DNA from: Insulibacter thermoxylanivorax
GTDB taxonomy: Bacteria; Bacillota; Bacilli; Paenibacillales; DA-C8
DNA length: 64,000 nt
Assembly: GCF_015472005.1 (NCBI RefSeq)
Contig: NZ_BMAQ01000021.1
Location: 58,462-122,461 of the forward strand
Direction of reading: 5' to 3'
Part shown: positions 17,493 to 26,709 of the stretch, one piece after another
How positions within the stretch are numbered: the first letter of the stretch is position 1
Layout: each line of letters opens with the position of its first letter
Notes under the pieces: generated by a model
The model's input: the letters and a program-made list of their open reading frames with translations, nothing else
What the model was told of the DNA's origin: nothing
The model's database searches: none
Translations under genes and position numbers: made by a program

Positions 17493-18935
17493 TCAGGTTA
17501 GAAACTTGCGGTGGGATTTGGTGCCGTCATAGGAGAAGCAGACCTTCTTCGTCTCCACTTCCGTCTCCAGATGGACCGGCCTTCCCCATAAGCGATAGAC
17601 ATAGGGCAGGGTTTTCTCCACATACCGGATGTCCAACTCGATCCCTTCGTAGCGGTGCACGAGATACAGCTCGCCGCGTTTGCCGTAATCCCCGTTCTCG
17701 ACGACGATGACCGGGAATCCGCCGTTCACGCGGGAGTAGACGAGCTGATCGCGTACCTTCTCCCAGGATTTGTCCGTGATCGTCCAATCCGGTCCCTTCT
17801 TCTCGAAGATGTACAGATCCATCTCCTTCACGAGTTCTTTCGTCAAATAATTGCGAAGAAATGAAATGTCCGAATCGGTCTCGCGGACTTCAAAGATCTT
17901 CTCCCGTCCTTGGCCCGGTTTACGTCCGTACCTGCGCTGTTCTTCCTTCGTAGGATGGTCCCAGCGCCTCTCGATATCCTCGAAGATCTTCAAGCCGAGA
18001 TAGTACGGGTTCAGCGAATGCCGGGAGGGCTGCACGACGCTGGCATGCAGCTTCGCATACTCCACGGTCTCCTCGCTCGTCAGATCCATCTCCCGCATGA
18101 TGCGCTGATGCCAGTAAGTGGCCCATCCTTCGTTCATGATCTTCGTCTCGATCTGCGGCCAGAAGTACAGCATCTCGTCGCGAAGCATCGTCATGATATC
18201 CCGCTGCCAATCGGTCAGCTCCGTTGAATATTCCTGGATGAACCACATGAGATCCTTCTCCGGTCGGGGCGGGAAAGGTTTGGGCGTCTCCTCCAAGCTC
18301 TCCTGCTTTTCGGCCGCCTGCTGTTCATCATCGGGGTCCAGCGCCCATAAGTCCTCATAACCGCTGGTTGGCTTAGTCTGTGCCTTCGCAGGCGGCGCGG
18401 GCTCGCCCTGAGGATACACCAGGCGGTACGGCTTGATGAGTCCCGGCTCGATATGTTCTTGGATCGCGAGCACCGCATCGAGAAACTTCTCCACGTTCTC
18501 CGCGCCGTATTGGATCTCATATTGGCGCATGCGCTCAGCAGTGGCGGACATGCTCTCGATCATCTCGCGGTTGGTCTTAGAGAAGCGGATATTGTTCTTA
18601 AAAAAATCCGAGTGAGCCATCACATGGGCGGCGATCATCTTGTTCTGAATCAAGGAATTGCCGTCCAAGAGGAAAGCATAGCAGGGGTTGGAGTTGATGA
18701 CGAGTTCATAGATCTTGCTTAACCCGTAATCATATTGCAGTTTCATCATATGGAAAGCTTTGCCGAAACTCCAATGGCTGAACCTCGTCGGCATGCCGTA
18801 AGCGCCAAAGGTATAGATGATGTCCGCGGGGCAGATTTCATACCGCATCGGATAGAAATCCAGACCAAATCCCTGGGCGATCTCCGTGATCTCGTGGATC
18901 GCCCGTTCAAGTTCCTTGATCTCATCAGCGTTCAT
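17493..18935 (-). CDS. spoVR: SpoVR family protein
   Basis: 480 residues. The start ATG lies 9 bases after GGAGGAG; an upstream in-frame GTG at 18944 touches that site and is unlikely. Family features: [20 protein letters not shown] near the N-terminus, [38 protein letters not shown] (a HExx-like WATYWHQ helix) and the C-terminal LELVHRYEG-type end, seen here as [14 protein letters not shown] charged Pro-rich insert of ~50 residues sits mid-protein. In B. subtilis spoVR is a mother-cell gene needed for a normal spore cortex. PrkA and YhbH, its co-occurring partners, flank it here. Confidence 0.93.
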   Translation of the reverse strand: MNADEIKELERAIHEITEIAQGFGLDFYPMRYEICPADIIYTFGAYGMPTRFSHWSFGKAFHMMKLQYDYGLSKIYELVINSNPCYAFLLDGNSLIQNKMIAAHVMAHSDFFKNNIRFSKTNREMIESMSATAERMRQYEIQYGAENVEKFLDAVLAIQEHIEPGLIKPYRLVYPQGEPAPPAKAQTKPTSGYEDLWALDPDDEQQAAEKQESLEETPKPFPPRPEKDLMWFIQEYSTELTDWQRDIMTMLRDEMLYFWPQIETKIMNEGWATYWHQRIMREMDLTSEETVEYAKLHASVVQPSRHSLNPYYLGLKIFEDIERRWDHPTKEEQRRYGRKPGQGREKIFEVRETDSDISFLRNYLTKELVKEMDLYIFEKKGPDWTITDKSWEKVRDQLVYSRVNGGFPVIVVENGDYGKRGELYLVHRYEGIELDIRYVEKTLPYVYRLWGRPVHLETEVETKKVCFSYDGTKSHRKFLT

Positions 18936-18962
18936 CGCGTGCACTCCTCCTCATCGCCTAAG

Positions 18963-18990
18963 CGGTATGGTCTTCGTTGTCACTAATATA
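18963..18990 (-). promoter_or_regulatory. possible sigma-E promoter for spoVR
   Basis: On the minus strand ATATT and CATAC are separated by 15 bases, close to the mother-cell sigma-E arrangement (-35 ATATT-like, -10 CATACAnT). The -10 lies about 30 bp before the spoVR start. The flanking positions of both boxes deviate from consensus, so this is a weak sequence call supported mainly by the known sigma-E control of spoVR. Confidence 0.35.
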
Positions 18991-19077
18991 TTCGCAGGCT
19001 GAGGGGTTATGTGCTTTAGGAAAAACCGCGGATGAGAACAACTGCGGCATAAGCGGCATGAGTCAGGTGAAGTTGGC

Positions 19078-19383
19078 TTAATCGATACCCTTGAAGGTGT
19101 ATCCCCGTATCTTATCCAGACTGGACCTGGAATTGCCCCGGCTGTCCGGCAAGTTCTTCAGTTCCTCGGATCGGGCTTTGTTGTAGAGATGTCTGAGATA
19201 GAAGTTGTTATCTTCCACCAGTTGAACGAGATAGGCTAAGACAAAGTAGATCACGGCAGAGAAGAACGTTAATACCATCGACATTAGACCTATAAACCAA
19301 CCGTTATAACTGCCGATGAAGAGTCCCGAAAAAAAACCGATGATCAGGATGATCACGCCGATGGTGTTTAGAAGTTTGTTCAT
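19078..19383 (-). CDS. small two-span membrane protein of unknown function
   Basis: 101 residues from the ATG behind GGAGGAGGGAG; a longer frame upstream lacks a site. Two hydrophobic segments, TIGVIILIIGFFSGLFIGSY and LMSMVLTFFSAVIYFVLAYL, are followed by a charged cytoplasmic tail of about 40 residues (LRHLYNKARSEELKNLPDSR). I do not recognise the family. It lies directly upstream of spoVR on the same strand, but 140 bp away with a possible separate spoVR promoter between them. Confidence 0.6.
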   Translation of the reverse strand: MNKLLNTIGVIILIIGFFSGLFIGSYNGWFIGLMSMVLTFFSAVIYFVLAYLVQLVEDNNFYLRHLYNKARSEELKNLPDSRGNSRSSLDKIRGYTFKGID

Positions 19384-19611
19384 ATGGGGCTCCCTCCTCC
19401 TCTTCTCAGAACTTCTTACACACACAATAATACATTCGTCATATTTTGACAATCCTGTATGATTTTCCTCGCGGAGCGTGGATGTTGCCGGCTCAGGTTA
19501 AGGAATAAGGCCAAGTGATTCCTTTTGCAGAAATACCGTATGGTGCAGGAAGCAAAAACATGGCAAAATAACAACATAGCAAAATATCGAGAATCGATTC
19601 GAGGGGGGAGC

Positions 19612-20349
19612 ATGGTGCTTGCTGAGTGGATAAGAGAAGCGGAGAATATCGTGATCTTCTCCGGCGCAGGCATGTCCACGGAGAGCGGTCTCCGGGATTT
19701 CCGTTCCTTCGACCGCGGGATGTGGAATGACCGCGATCCGATGGAATTGGCTTCGACGACGGCGATGGAGAAGAACCGGGATGAATTCATCCGCTTCTAT
19801 CAATGGCGGATCCAAGAGATGCTGAAACTTCAGCCAAACCAAGGTCATCGCATCTTGGCGAAGTGGGAAGCCGCGGGGATCGTGAAGGGCATCATCACGC
19901 AGAATGTTGAAAACTACCATGAACAGGCCGGAACGAAGAACATCGCCAAGCTGCACGGGGATCTCGGCACCCTTCGCTGTATGGCATGCGGCAGGCGTTA
20001 TGCCTGTGAGGATTATCTGCCGCCTCTGTCGCGCACAGCTTGCGCCTGCGGCGGTTTCATCAGACCGAATATCGTCCTGTTCGGAGAGATGCTGCCCCAG
20101 GAGGCCTTGGAGCTGGCGGAACAGCTGCTGCAGAAGGCGGATCTGTTCCTCGTGCTGGGTTCATCGCTGACCGTAAGTCCTGCGAATCAGTTCCCCGTCC
20201 TTGCGAAGCAGCAAGGGGCACACCTCGTCATCGTGAATCGTGAACCGACTCCGCTTGATCCGATGGCCGATCTTACGCTGCATCGCTCCATCGGTGAAGT
20301 ATTGGGCGAAGCCGACGGGAGTCTGGCAAATAGCAAATCCCGCCTGTGA
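19612..20349 (+). CDS. NAD-dependent protein deacylase, Sir2 family
   Basis: 245 residues from the ATG after GAGGGGGGAG. Sirtuin motifs in order: NAD-binding GAGMSTESGLRDFRS, TQNVENYHEQAG (the usual QN-D/N pocket), catalytic His in KLHGDLGTLRC, a zinc ribbon with CMACG and CACGG cysteine pairs, then RPNIVLFGEMLP and VLGSSLTVSPANQFP. It removes acyl groups from lysines using NAD. It is convergent with the tgl gene and appears monocistronic. Confidence 0.93.
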   Translation: MVLAEWIREAENIVIFSGAGMSTESGLRDFRSFDRGMWNDRDPMELASTTAMEKNRDEFIRFYQWRIQEMLKLQPNQGHRILAKWEAAGIVKGIITQNVENYHEQAGTKNIAKLHGDLGTLRCMACGRRYACEDYLPPLSRTACACGGFIRPNIVLFGEMLPQEALELAEQLLQKADLFLVLGSSLTVSPANQFPVLAKQQGAHLVIVNREPTPLDPMADLTLHRSIGEVLGEADGSLANSKSRL

Positions 20350-20566
20350 TTCACCTGTGATTCATCCGGATGGTTGATCTGCTCAGGTAAGGTCTCTGTT
20401 ACTGGGGATGCGGAAAAAGACGTGTGCGCCGCGGCTTCGAATGCGAGCATGACGGAGCCAAAATCAACATAGACGAACGTTCGGAAAATTATGTACAATG
20501 ACATTGACAAACTTGGTGACAAGAGCTGTTGGTATTAGCAGCAGAAGCCGAACGGACGCACACAGA

Positions 20567-21493
20567 TCAGCAGATGTACCGCCGGCGGCCTACCCTGGCA
20601 CGAATTCGCGGTGAGCTGTGTACCGCGCTGGTAACAGGCAGGGATAACCAAGGATTGGCGGTGAAGTTCGGCGGGATGACCGCGCTGTAGGGCTGCAGCG
20701 GTGCAGCAAGCCAGGGCACCCGGTCCGGCGGGCCAAATCTGGTCTGAAGCGGCGCAGAGGGCGCGAATCTAGACAGGTACAGGAAGTCTGGATATACGAT
20801 CAGATCCATTAAGTAGGCTGAGATCATGCTGAAGGGGCGGCGCAGCCGATTGAGCCCGCGGATGATCTCTCTGCTCGATGCGATGCCGACTCCATGTCCA
20901 TAGAAGAGATCATCGGCGAGCATCACCACGTTCACGCCCTGCCATTCCGGTGAAGCGGGATGATGGTCGGGGTTATCGAAGTACAGCACATCACCAGGGA
21001 AGGCACGCTCCACGCTTGTTCGCTCTTGGATCAATCCAAGATCACTGTCAAAATTCCAGCTGTAGAGGAGCAAGTTCTGGAAAAGCCGATTGAATTGGAC
21101 GTCGCCGAGGGCTTCTAGAACGGCTTTGTAATAGACGATCGGGATCGCGGTCGCGCATTCTGTTGCATATAGGTGGCCGTTCCTGAATATATCGCGGATG
21201 GCGACCGAGGGGCTGATCCCGGGTTTTAATTGACAGCCGCCCAGCGGCGTCAGCTGCCAATACATGTCGTTGCAGCGGGCCTCCTCGAAGGTGGCAAACA
21301 CCATCCCGCTGTCATTCAACGCTCTGGCCGCCTGTACAATCTCCGCCCGCAGGATCATCTCGAAGCGAAGATGATGCAGGGAAGCGTAGTCGAAGACGAA
21401 GGGGCTGTTTCGCTTCAACTCATAGATCTCTCGCGCCAGCGGCGGCCACGAACTCGTGTCAACGGGCGCCGCTGACCCGGCGATCAAGATCAT
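20567..21493 (-). CDS. tgl: protein-glutamine gamma-glutamyltransferase (spore coat transglutaminase)
   Basis: 308 residues from the ATG 9 bases after AAGGAG. The catalytic Cys is in YATECATAIPIVYY, and flanking blocks match Bacillus Tgl (FATFEEARCNDMYWQLTPLG, AIRDIFRNGHLYATEC, DVLYFDNPDHHPASPEWQG, HGVGIASSREIIRGLN). The enzyme crosslinks coat proteins through glutamyl-lysine bonds during spore maturation. B. subtilis Tgl has about 245 residues; this one carries a ~60-residue Pro/Arg-rich tail (PSAPLQTRFGPPDRVPWLA...). It starts 22 bp after the yhbH stop on the same strand, so it is probably co-transcribed. Confidence 0.92.
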   Translation of the reverse strand: MILIAGSAAPVDTSSWPPLAREIYELKRNSPFVFDYASLHHLRFEMILRAEIVQAARALNDSGMVFATFEEARCNDMYWQLTPLGGCQLKPGISPSVAIRDIFRNGHLYATECATAIPIVYYKAVLEALGDVQFNRLFQNLLLYSWNFDSDLGLIQERTSVERAFPGDVLYFDNPDHHPASPEWQGVNVVMLADDLFYGHGVGIASSREIIRGLNRLRRPFSMISAYLMDLIVYPDFLYLSRFAPSAPLQTRFGPPDRVPWLAAPLQPYSAVIPPNFTANPWLSLPVTSAVHSSPRIRARVGRRRYIC

Positions 21494-21515
21494 ATCGACC
21501 AACTCCTTTTGGCTA

Positions 21516-22679
21516 TCATGATGGTCGCTGCTGGACCTCAGCGCTTTGATTGGAGAAGAAGGTTTTGAGGGCTGTGTAGATTTCCTTTTTTTCGCGTATG
21601 ATATAGTGGCGGAAGCCCGGATCGTTGATGTGGCGGTATGCGGACATCAACGTGCTGCTGCGGTTGTATTGGTTCACTTCTCCGTAGCCGAACAGGTTGC
21701 TGCGTTTGATCAATTCATGGATAAAGCGAACGCAGCGCTCATTGTCCGAAGTTAGATTATCCCCGTCTGAGAAGTGAAAGGGATAGATATTATGGCGGTC
21801 AGGCGGGTAGCGGGAATCGATGATCTCGATGGCCTTGGCATAGGCGCTTGAACAGATCGTGCCGCCGCTTTCGCCCCTGGTAAAAAACTCCTCCTCACTC
21901 ACTTCCTTGGCTTCGGTATGATGGGCGATGAATACGATGTCGACATGTTCGTACTTATGCCTTAAGAACCGCGTCATCCAGAAGAAAAAGCTGCGCGCCA
22001 CATACTTCTCGAATTGGCCCATCGACCCCGACGTGTCCATCATCGCGATGATCACTGCATTGGAATGGGGTTTGCGGACCTCCGACCACGTCTTGTACCG
22101 CAGATCATCCGGCGTAATGGTGAGTGCCGCATGGCCTTCGCGGGCGCGGCGTTTGATTGCCTCCAATAAGGTGCGCTTCTTGTCGATATTCGTCTGGATG
22201 CCCTTTTTGCGGATGTCATTGAAGACGATTTCGGTGACCTCCATATCCTGCTGCGGTTTGGGTTTCAGATTGGGCAGCTCCAGATCTTCGAACAGCAGAT
22301 TCTCGAGCTCCTCGAGATTCACTTCCGCTTCATAATAGTCCAACCCGGGTTGATCACCGGCGGAATCCCCCTTGCCGGGAGCTCTGGAAGCAGAACCATC
22401 CGAACCAAGTACATCTCCTACTTTGCTGTCGCCGTCTCCGTGGCCGACATGTTTGCGCTTGTTGTAGTTATAACGGAACTTGAATTCATCCAGGCTGCGG
22501 ATGGGAACCTTCACGATCTTGCGTCCATCGGACAGGATGATATTCTCCTCCGATATGAGGTCGGGCAGGCTTCGTTTCAGCGCTTCGCGCACTTTCTGTT
22601 GGTGACGGGTTTGATCTTGATACCCTTTGCGGTGTAGAGACCAGTCGTCCTTGGATACGACAAACAAAGGTTCTGACAT
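21516..22679 (-). CDS. yhbH: YhbH/DUF444 family sporulation protein
   Basis: 387 residues from [20 protein letters not shown], the usual N-terminus. A Gly/Asp-rich flexible segment ([19 protein letters not shown]) lies near residue 90. The C-terminal half is a VWA-like domain with a MIDAS-type motif in [14 protein letters not shown] and [20 protein letters not shown]. YhbH (YeaH in E. coli) co-occurs with PrkA (YeaG) and SpoVR (YcgB), and the three are thought to act in one pathway. It probably forms an operon with tgl. Confidence 0.93.
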   Translation of the reverse strand: MSEPLFVVSKDDWSLHRKGYQDQTRHQQKVREALKRSLPDLISEENIILSDGRKIVKVPIRSLDEFKFRYNYNKRKHVGHGDGDSKVGDVLGSDGSASRAPGKGDSAGDQPGLDYYEAEVNLEELENLLFEDLELPNLKPKPQQDMEVTEIVFNDIRKKGIQTNIDKKRTLLEAIKRRAREGHAALTITPDDLRYKTWSEVRKPHSNAVIIAMMDTSGSMGQFEKYVARSFFFWMTRFLRHKYEHVDIVFIAHHTEAKEVSEEEFFTRGESGGTICSSAYAKAIEIIDSRYPPDRHNIYPFHFSDGDNLTSDNERCVRFIHELIKRSNLFGYGEVNQYNRSSTLMSAYRHINDPGFRHYIIREKKEIYTALKTFFSNQSAEVQQRPS

Positions 22680-22891
22680 ACCGACACCCCCATGGATAGA
22701 TCGAATATTACCAATAAATATATTCACGATTCAGACGGATATGTGAGCAGATCTTCGGCAGGGATGAGCCTAAATGCTGGAGAGTCAGGACAAGGGTAAC
22801 GGCCGCAGGATGGATGGGGAAGCCCCGAGTCACCAAGGATGGCGTCTGAGTGTCAATATCGAGTGATCTAATGCGGATTCGGGGACATGGA

Positions 22892-23170
22892 CTAAGGCGC
22901 AGCACGCTGTGTGCGAATCACTCGCACGTATTGCCGCGGCAAATAGAGATAAACCTCTTCTTCGTATAACCGTGTCCGCAGCATCCGGGACTGCTTAGGC
23001 GCCGGATCCAGCAGATCGCTGAAGGAATGGTTGATGATGAGTCGTTTGCGGGGTTCTTGCAGTTGTCGGCTCGCTGCTGCTCCCCAAGCGAGCAGTACGG
23101 CGAACAGGATGAGGCAGCAGACGGCTTTGCGGAGAAGGGATTGGCTGGCTGCTGTCGGTTCCTTAATCAA
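22892..23170 (-). CDS. hypothetical small membrane-anchored protein
   Basis: 92 residues with a possible TTG start behind GGAAGTG. A hydrophobic segment at residues ~14-33 (KAVCCLILFAVLLAWGAAAS) is followed by a basic soluble part with EEEVYLYLPRQYVRVIRTQ. No family recognised. It is placed upstream of yhbH on the same strand, 213 bp away. Coding is likely but not certain, since the start and site are weak. Confidence 0.45.
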   Translation of the reverse strand: MIKEPTAASQSLLRKAVCCLILFAVLLAWGAAASRQLQEPRKRLIINHSFSDLLDPAPKQSRMLRTRLYEEEVYLYLPRQYVRVIRTQRAAP

Positions 23171-23450
23171 TTGATATTCACTTCCAATAAATATAGTCGT
23201 TGGCCGAATTGCTTACTCCATTCATAATCTCGTCAAAAACTTGTTTCCATATACCGACCAATGTTAAAGTTAATAATGGCTGTTTTTGCAATCATATAGA
23301 TTTAGTCAACCCCCACGAACCCTCAGTGAGTTCTTATTCATGAAACACTACTTTCAAAAATAATTTAATAATCCAATCCGTGTTCCATGTGTTGGTAGGA
23401 AACGCACAAGCTCAAAGTACTAGTTCGTCGTGTGAAACGGAGGTTGTCAG

Positions 23451-25961
23451 ATGGTCTTGCTTCATATAGCAATACTCCTGCCATTCGCTTATGCTGTACT
23501 CGTACCTTTGCTCTACAAATCGATCAAACGCATCCACACCGGATGGTTTGTTCTTCCTATTCCCGTTTTATTATTTCTGCTAATTTCTTCACATTTAGGA
23601 GATGTTCGCCAAGGGATCATCTCTTCCTATTCATGGCCTTGGATTCCTTCCCTCGGATTGGAATTTACCGTGTATGCGGATGGTCTCAGCATCTTGTTCG
23701 CAATGCTCATCACGGGAATCGGCAGTCTGGTCATCCTGTATTCGATCTTCTACCTGTCCAAGACGAAGGAAGCGATTCACCAATTCTACGTCTATCTGCT
23801 GATGTTCATGGGAGCGATGCTCGGCGTCGTATTATCCGATAACCTGATCGTCCTCTACGGGTTCTGGGAATTAACCAGCATCTCATCCTTCCTGTTGATT
23901 GCGTTCTGGTACGAACGTGAAAAATCCCGCTACGGCGCGCTGAAATCGATGCTGATCACAATGTTCGGCGGACTGGCTATGCTCGCGGGCTTCGTTATGC
24001 TGTACGGCATGACAGGCACCTTCAGCATCCGCGGGATCATCGCTGATGCGGCAGCAGTTACAGGTCATGCGTGGTTTTTGCCTGCATTGATCCTGATCCT
24101 GCTCGGTGCTTTTACAAAGTCAGCCCAGTTTCCATTCCACATCTGGCTGCCCGATGCGATGGAAGCGCCAACTCCTGTCAGCGCTTATCTTCACTCAGCC
24201 ACCATGGTCAAGGCAGGGATCTACCTGGCGGCGCGCTTAACCCCGGTATTCGGCGGTACAGCGGAATGGTTCTGGCTCATCATGAGCTTCGGTTTGATCA
24301 CGCTGTTCTGGGGCTCGATCTCAGCGGTGAAACAAACGGACCTGAAAGCAATACTTGCTTACTCGACGGTCAGCCAGCTTGGACTGATCATGAGCTTGAT
24401 CGGAATCGGCTCCGCTGCGCTTTACTACGGGTATGGAACAACATCGCAGCCCTATGTCGCAGCGATGACTGCCGCGGTCTTCCATCTCATCAACCATGCA
24501 ACCTTTAAGGGTTCGCTGTTCATGGTTACGGGGATCGTCGATCTGGAAACCGGCACCAGGGATATCAGACGTTTAGGCGGTCTCGCTTCGCTGATGCCGA
24601 TCACCTTCACCTTTGCGATCATCGGCGCCTTCTCGATGGCGGGGATCCCGCCGTTTAACGGCTTCCTCAGCAAGGAGATGTTCTTCAGCGGTGTGCTGAA
24701 TGCCGCACGGATGGATATCTTCATTATGGGTACCTGGGGGGTTCTCATCCCAGTTATCGCCTGGATCGCGAGCGTGTTTACCTTTATCTACAGCTTCATC
24801 TTCGTGTTCCATACGTTCACCGGCAAGCGCAAGGCGGGAGAGTTGCCGAAGGTTCCCCGCGAGGCGCCGCTGGGCATGTTGATTCCGCCGGCGGTGCTGG
24901 CCTCGCTCGTCGTGATCTTCGGACTGTTCCCGAATCTCGTATCCGTCAGTCTGATCGAACCGGCATTGGCTTCGATCTTCCCGCAGTTCGTCATGCCTGG
25001 GGAACAATTCGGGGTTCATATCACGCACTGGCACGGACCGACGACGGAGGTGCTCATGACGATCGGCGTCGTGGTGATCGGAGGTTTGCTGTTTTGGCAA
25101 TTTCGCCGTTGGCAGGGCTTGTACGGAAGGCTGCCGAAGAAGCTCTCCTTAAATGCGCTCTATGACGGCGGTCTGCGCGGGCTGGATCGATTCTCCGCAC
25201 GGGTTACGCGCGGCTACATGACCGGATCGGTGCGGGACTATCTGGTCTATATCTTCGGCTTCATGATCGCTGTTGTCGGATATATGTTGTTCCGTACGGA
25301 TGCCCTCCGCTATATCGGTCAGGGCAGCTATGCCGAGATCACGATCTATGATGCAGCGCTGGCAGCCGTTGTGATGGCCGCAGCGATCGCTTCGCTCTTC
25401 GCTCGCGAACGCATCGCCCTCATCATCTTCACAGGCTCCGTCGGCTATCTGGTGTCCCTGTTCTTCGTCCTGTTCAGAGCGCCGGACTTAGCGTTGACAC
25501 AGATGGTCGTGGAGACCGTGTCCGTCGCCTTGTTCCTGCTCTGTTTCTACCATCTGCCTAAGCTCAAGCAGGAAGTGTCATCCAGGCGCGTTCGCATCGG
25601 CAACTTGCTCATCTCCATAGGCGTCGGTCTGATCGTGACGCTCACCGCGCTTGCGGCGAGCGGCGCCCGCTTGTTCGACTCGGTCTCGGAATTCTATGTG
25701 CAGAACAGCTTTGAACTCGGCGGCGGGCACAATATCGTGAACGTCATTCTGGTTGACTTCCGAGGTTTCGATACGATGCTGGAGATCACGGTGCTGGGCA
25801 TCGCCTCTCTCGGCATCTTCACGATGATCAAACTGCGCGCAGAGATGTTGAATCCGCCGGCGGCCCTCAGAGGTGCTCTGCATAAGCGAGGCGAAAGAGC
25901 GGCATCCAATACTTCCGATACAGATACGGCGAAGAGGAGGAGAAACCATGCGGGGCAATGA
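23451..25961 (+). CDS. mrpA: Na+/H+ antiporter subunit A (MrpA)
   Basis: 836 residues, the large subunit of the Mrp cation/proton antiporter. The N-terminal two thirds resemble NuoL/complex I antiporter subunits (LVILYSIFYLSKTKEAIHQF, the conserved FWELTSISSFLLIAFWYE and FPFHIWLPDAMEAPTPVSAY). The C-terminal ~230 residues are the MrpA-specific module ending in ILVDFRGFDTMLEITVLG. The start follows GGAGG. It is the first gene of a complete seven-gene operon and overlaps mrpB by 14 bp. Family role: Na+ efflux and pH homeostasis with MrpB-G as one complex. Confidence 0.95.
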   Translation: MVLLHIAILLPFAYAVLVPLLYKSIKRIHTGWFVLPIPVLLFLLISSHLGDVRQGIISSYSWPWIPSLGLEFTVYADGLSILFAMLITGIGSLVILYSIFYLSKTKEAIHQFYVYLLMFMGAMLGVVLSDNLIVLYGFWELTSISSFLLIAFWYEREKSRYGALKSMLITMFGGLAMLAGFVMLYGMTGTFSIRGIIADAAAVTGHAWFLPALILILLGAFTKSAQFPFHIWLPDAMEAPTPVSAYLHSATMVKAGIYLAARLTPVFGGTAEWFWLIMSFGLITLFWGSISAVKQTDLKAILAYSTVSQLGLIMSLIGIGSAALYYGYGTTSQPYVAAMTAAVFHLINHATFKGSLFMVTGIVDLETGTRDIRRLGGLASLMPITFTFAIIGAFSMAGIPPFNGFLSKEMFFSGVLNAARMDIFIMGTWGVLIPVIAWIASVFTFIYSFIFVFHTFTGKRKAGELPKVPREAPLGMLIPPAVLASLVVIFGLFPNLVSVSLIEPALASIFPQFVMPGEQFGVHITHWHGPTTEVLMTIGVVVIGGLLFWQFRRWQGLYGRLPKKLSLNALYDGGLRGLDRFSARVTRGYMTGSVRDYLVYIFGFMIAVVGYMLFRTDALRYIGQGSYAEITIYDAALAAVVMAAAIASLFARERIALIIFTGSVGYLVSLFFVLFRAPDLALTQMVVETVSVALFLLCFYHLPKLKQEVSSRRVRIGNLLISIGVGLIVTLTALAASGARLFDSVSEFYVQNSFELGGGHNIVNVILVDFRGFDTMLEITVLGIASLGIFTMIKLRAEMLNPPAALRGALHKRGERAASNTSDTDTAKRRRNHAGQ

Positions 25962-26370
25962 TGTGATCGTTCGCACGGGATCCAAATGGCTGTCCTTTAT
26001 CATCATCATGTTTTCTTTTTTCATCTTCATGTCAGGCCATAATAATCCCGGCGGCGGCTTTATCGGCGGATTGATGGCTGCCGGGGCGCTCGTCCTGGTG
26101 GCCGTAGCCTTCGGCACGAAGGTGCTGTACAGGCTGCTGCCGCTCAACTATCGGCTCGTCACAGCCGCCGGCTTGCTGATCGCTGTGTTGACGGGGGTCG
26201 GTTCCTTTATCTTCGATGTGCCGTTCCTGACGCATACTTTCGGCATCTATCACTTGCCTATCCTCGGGGAGACGGAACTTGCGACGGCAACGCTGTTCGA
26301 CCTTGGGGTCTATCTGACCGTCGTCGGCGTAACGATGACGATCATCTTAACGATCGGGGAGGATGTGTAG
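25948..26370 (+). CDS. mrpB: Na+/H+ antiporter subunit B (MrpB)
   Basis: 140 residues starting at the ATG after GAGGAGGAG, inside the end of mrpA. Four spans. The MnhB hallmarks ISFFIFMSGHNNPGGGFIGG-type (here FSFFIFMSGHNNPGGGFIGG) and GIYHLPILGETELATATLFD are both present. It abuts mrpC without a gap. Confidence 0.95.
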   Translation: MRGNDVIVRTGSKWLSFIIIMFSFFIFMSGHNNPGGGFIGGLMAAGALVLVAVAFGTKVLYRLLPLNYRLVTAAGLLIAVLTGVGSFIFDVPFLTHTFGIYHLPILGETELATATLFDLGVYLTVVGVTMTIILTIGEDV

Positions 26371-26709
26371 ATGGAGATTCTCATGTCGATAGTCATTGGC
26401 GTATTGTTCATGACGGGAACCTATCTGGTGCTGAGCCGCAATACCCTGCGGATCATCCTGGGATGCTCGCTTATGACGCATGGGCTCCATCTGCTGATCA
26501 TGACGATGGCAGGACTGAAGACGGGGGCTGCGCCCATCCTGAATGAGGATACAACGGCTTATACGGATCCGCTGCCGCAGGCGCTCATCCTCACCTCGAT
26601 CGTCATCAGCTTTGGAGTGACGGCGTTCTATCTGGTACTTGCATACCGATCTTATAAGGAACTTAATACGGATGATATGGAACAGTTGAGGGGACAAGAA
26701 GATGAGTAA
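26371..26709 (+). CDS. mrpC: Na+/H+ antiporter subunit C (MrpC, NuoK-like)
   Basis: 112 residues, three spans, typical of the NuoK-like subunit (TYLVLSRNTLRIILGCSLMT, then DPLPQALILTSIVISFGVTA). The start codon follows the mrpB stop directly; the site GGGAGG lies inside the end of mrpB. It overlaps mrpD by 8 bp. Confidence 0.95.
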   Translation: MEILMSIVIGVLFMTGTYLVLSRNTLRIILGCSLMTHGLHLLIMTMAGLKTGAAPILNEDTTAYTDPLPQALILTSIVISFGVTAFYLVLAYRSYKELNTDDMEQLRGQEDE

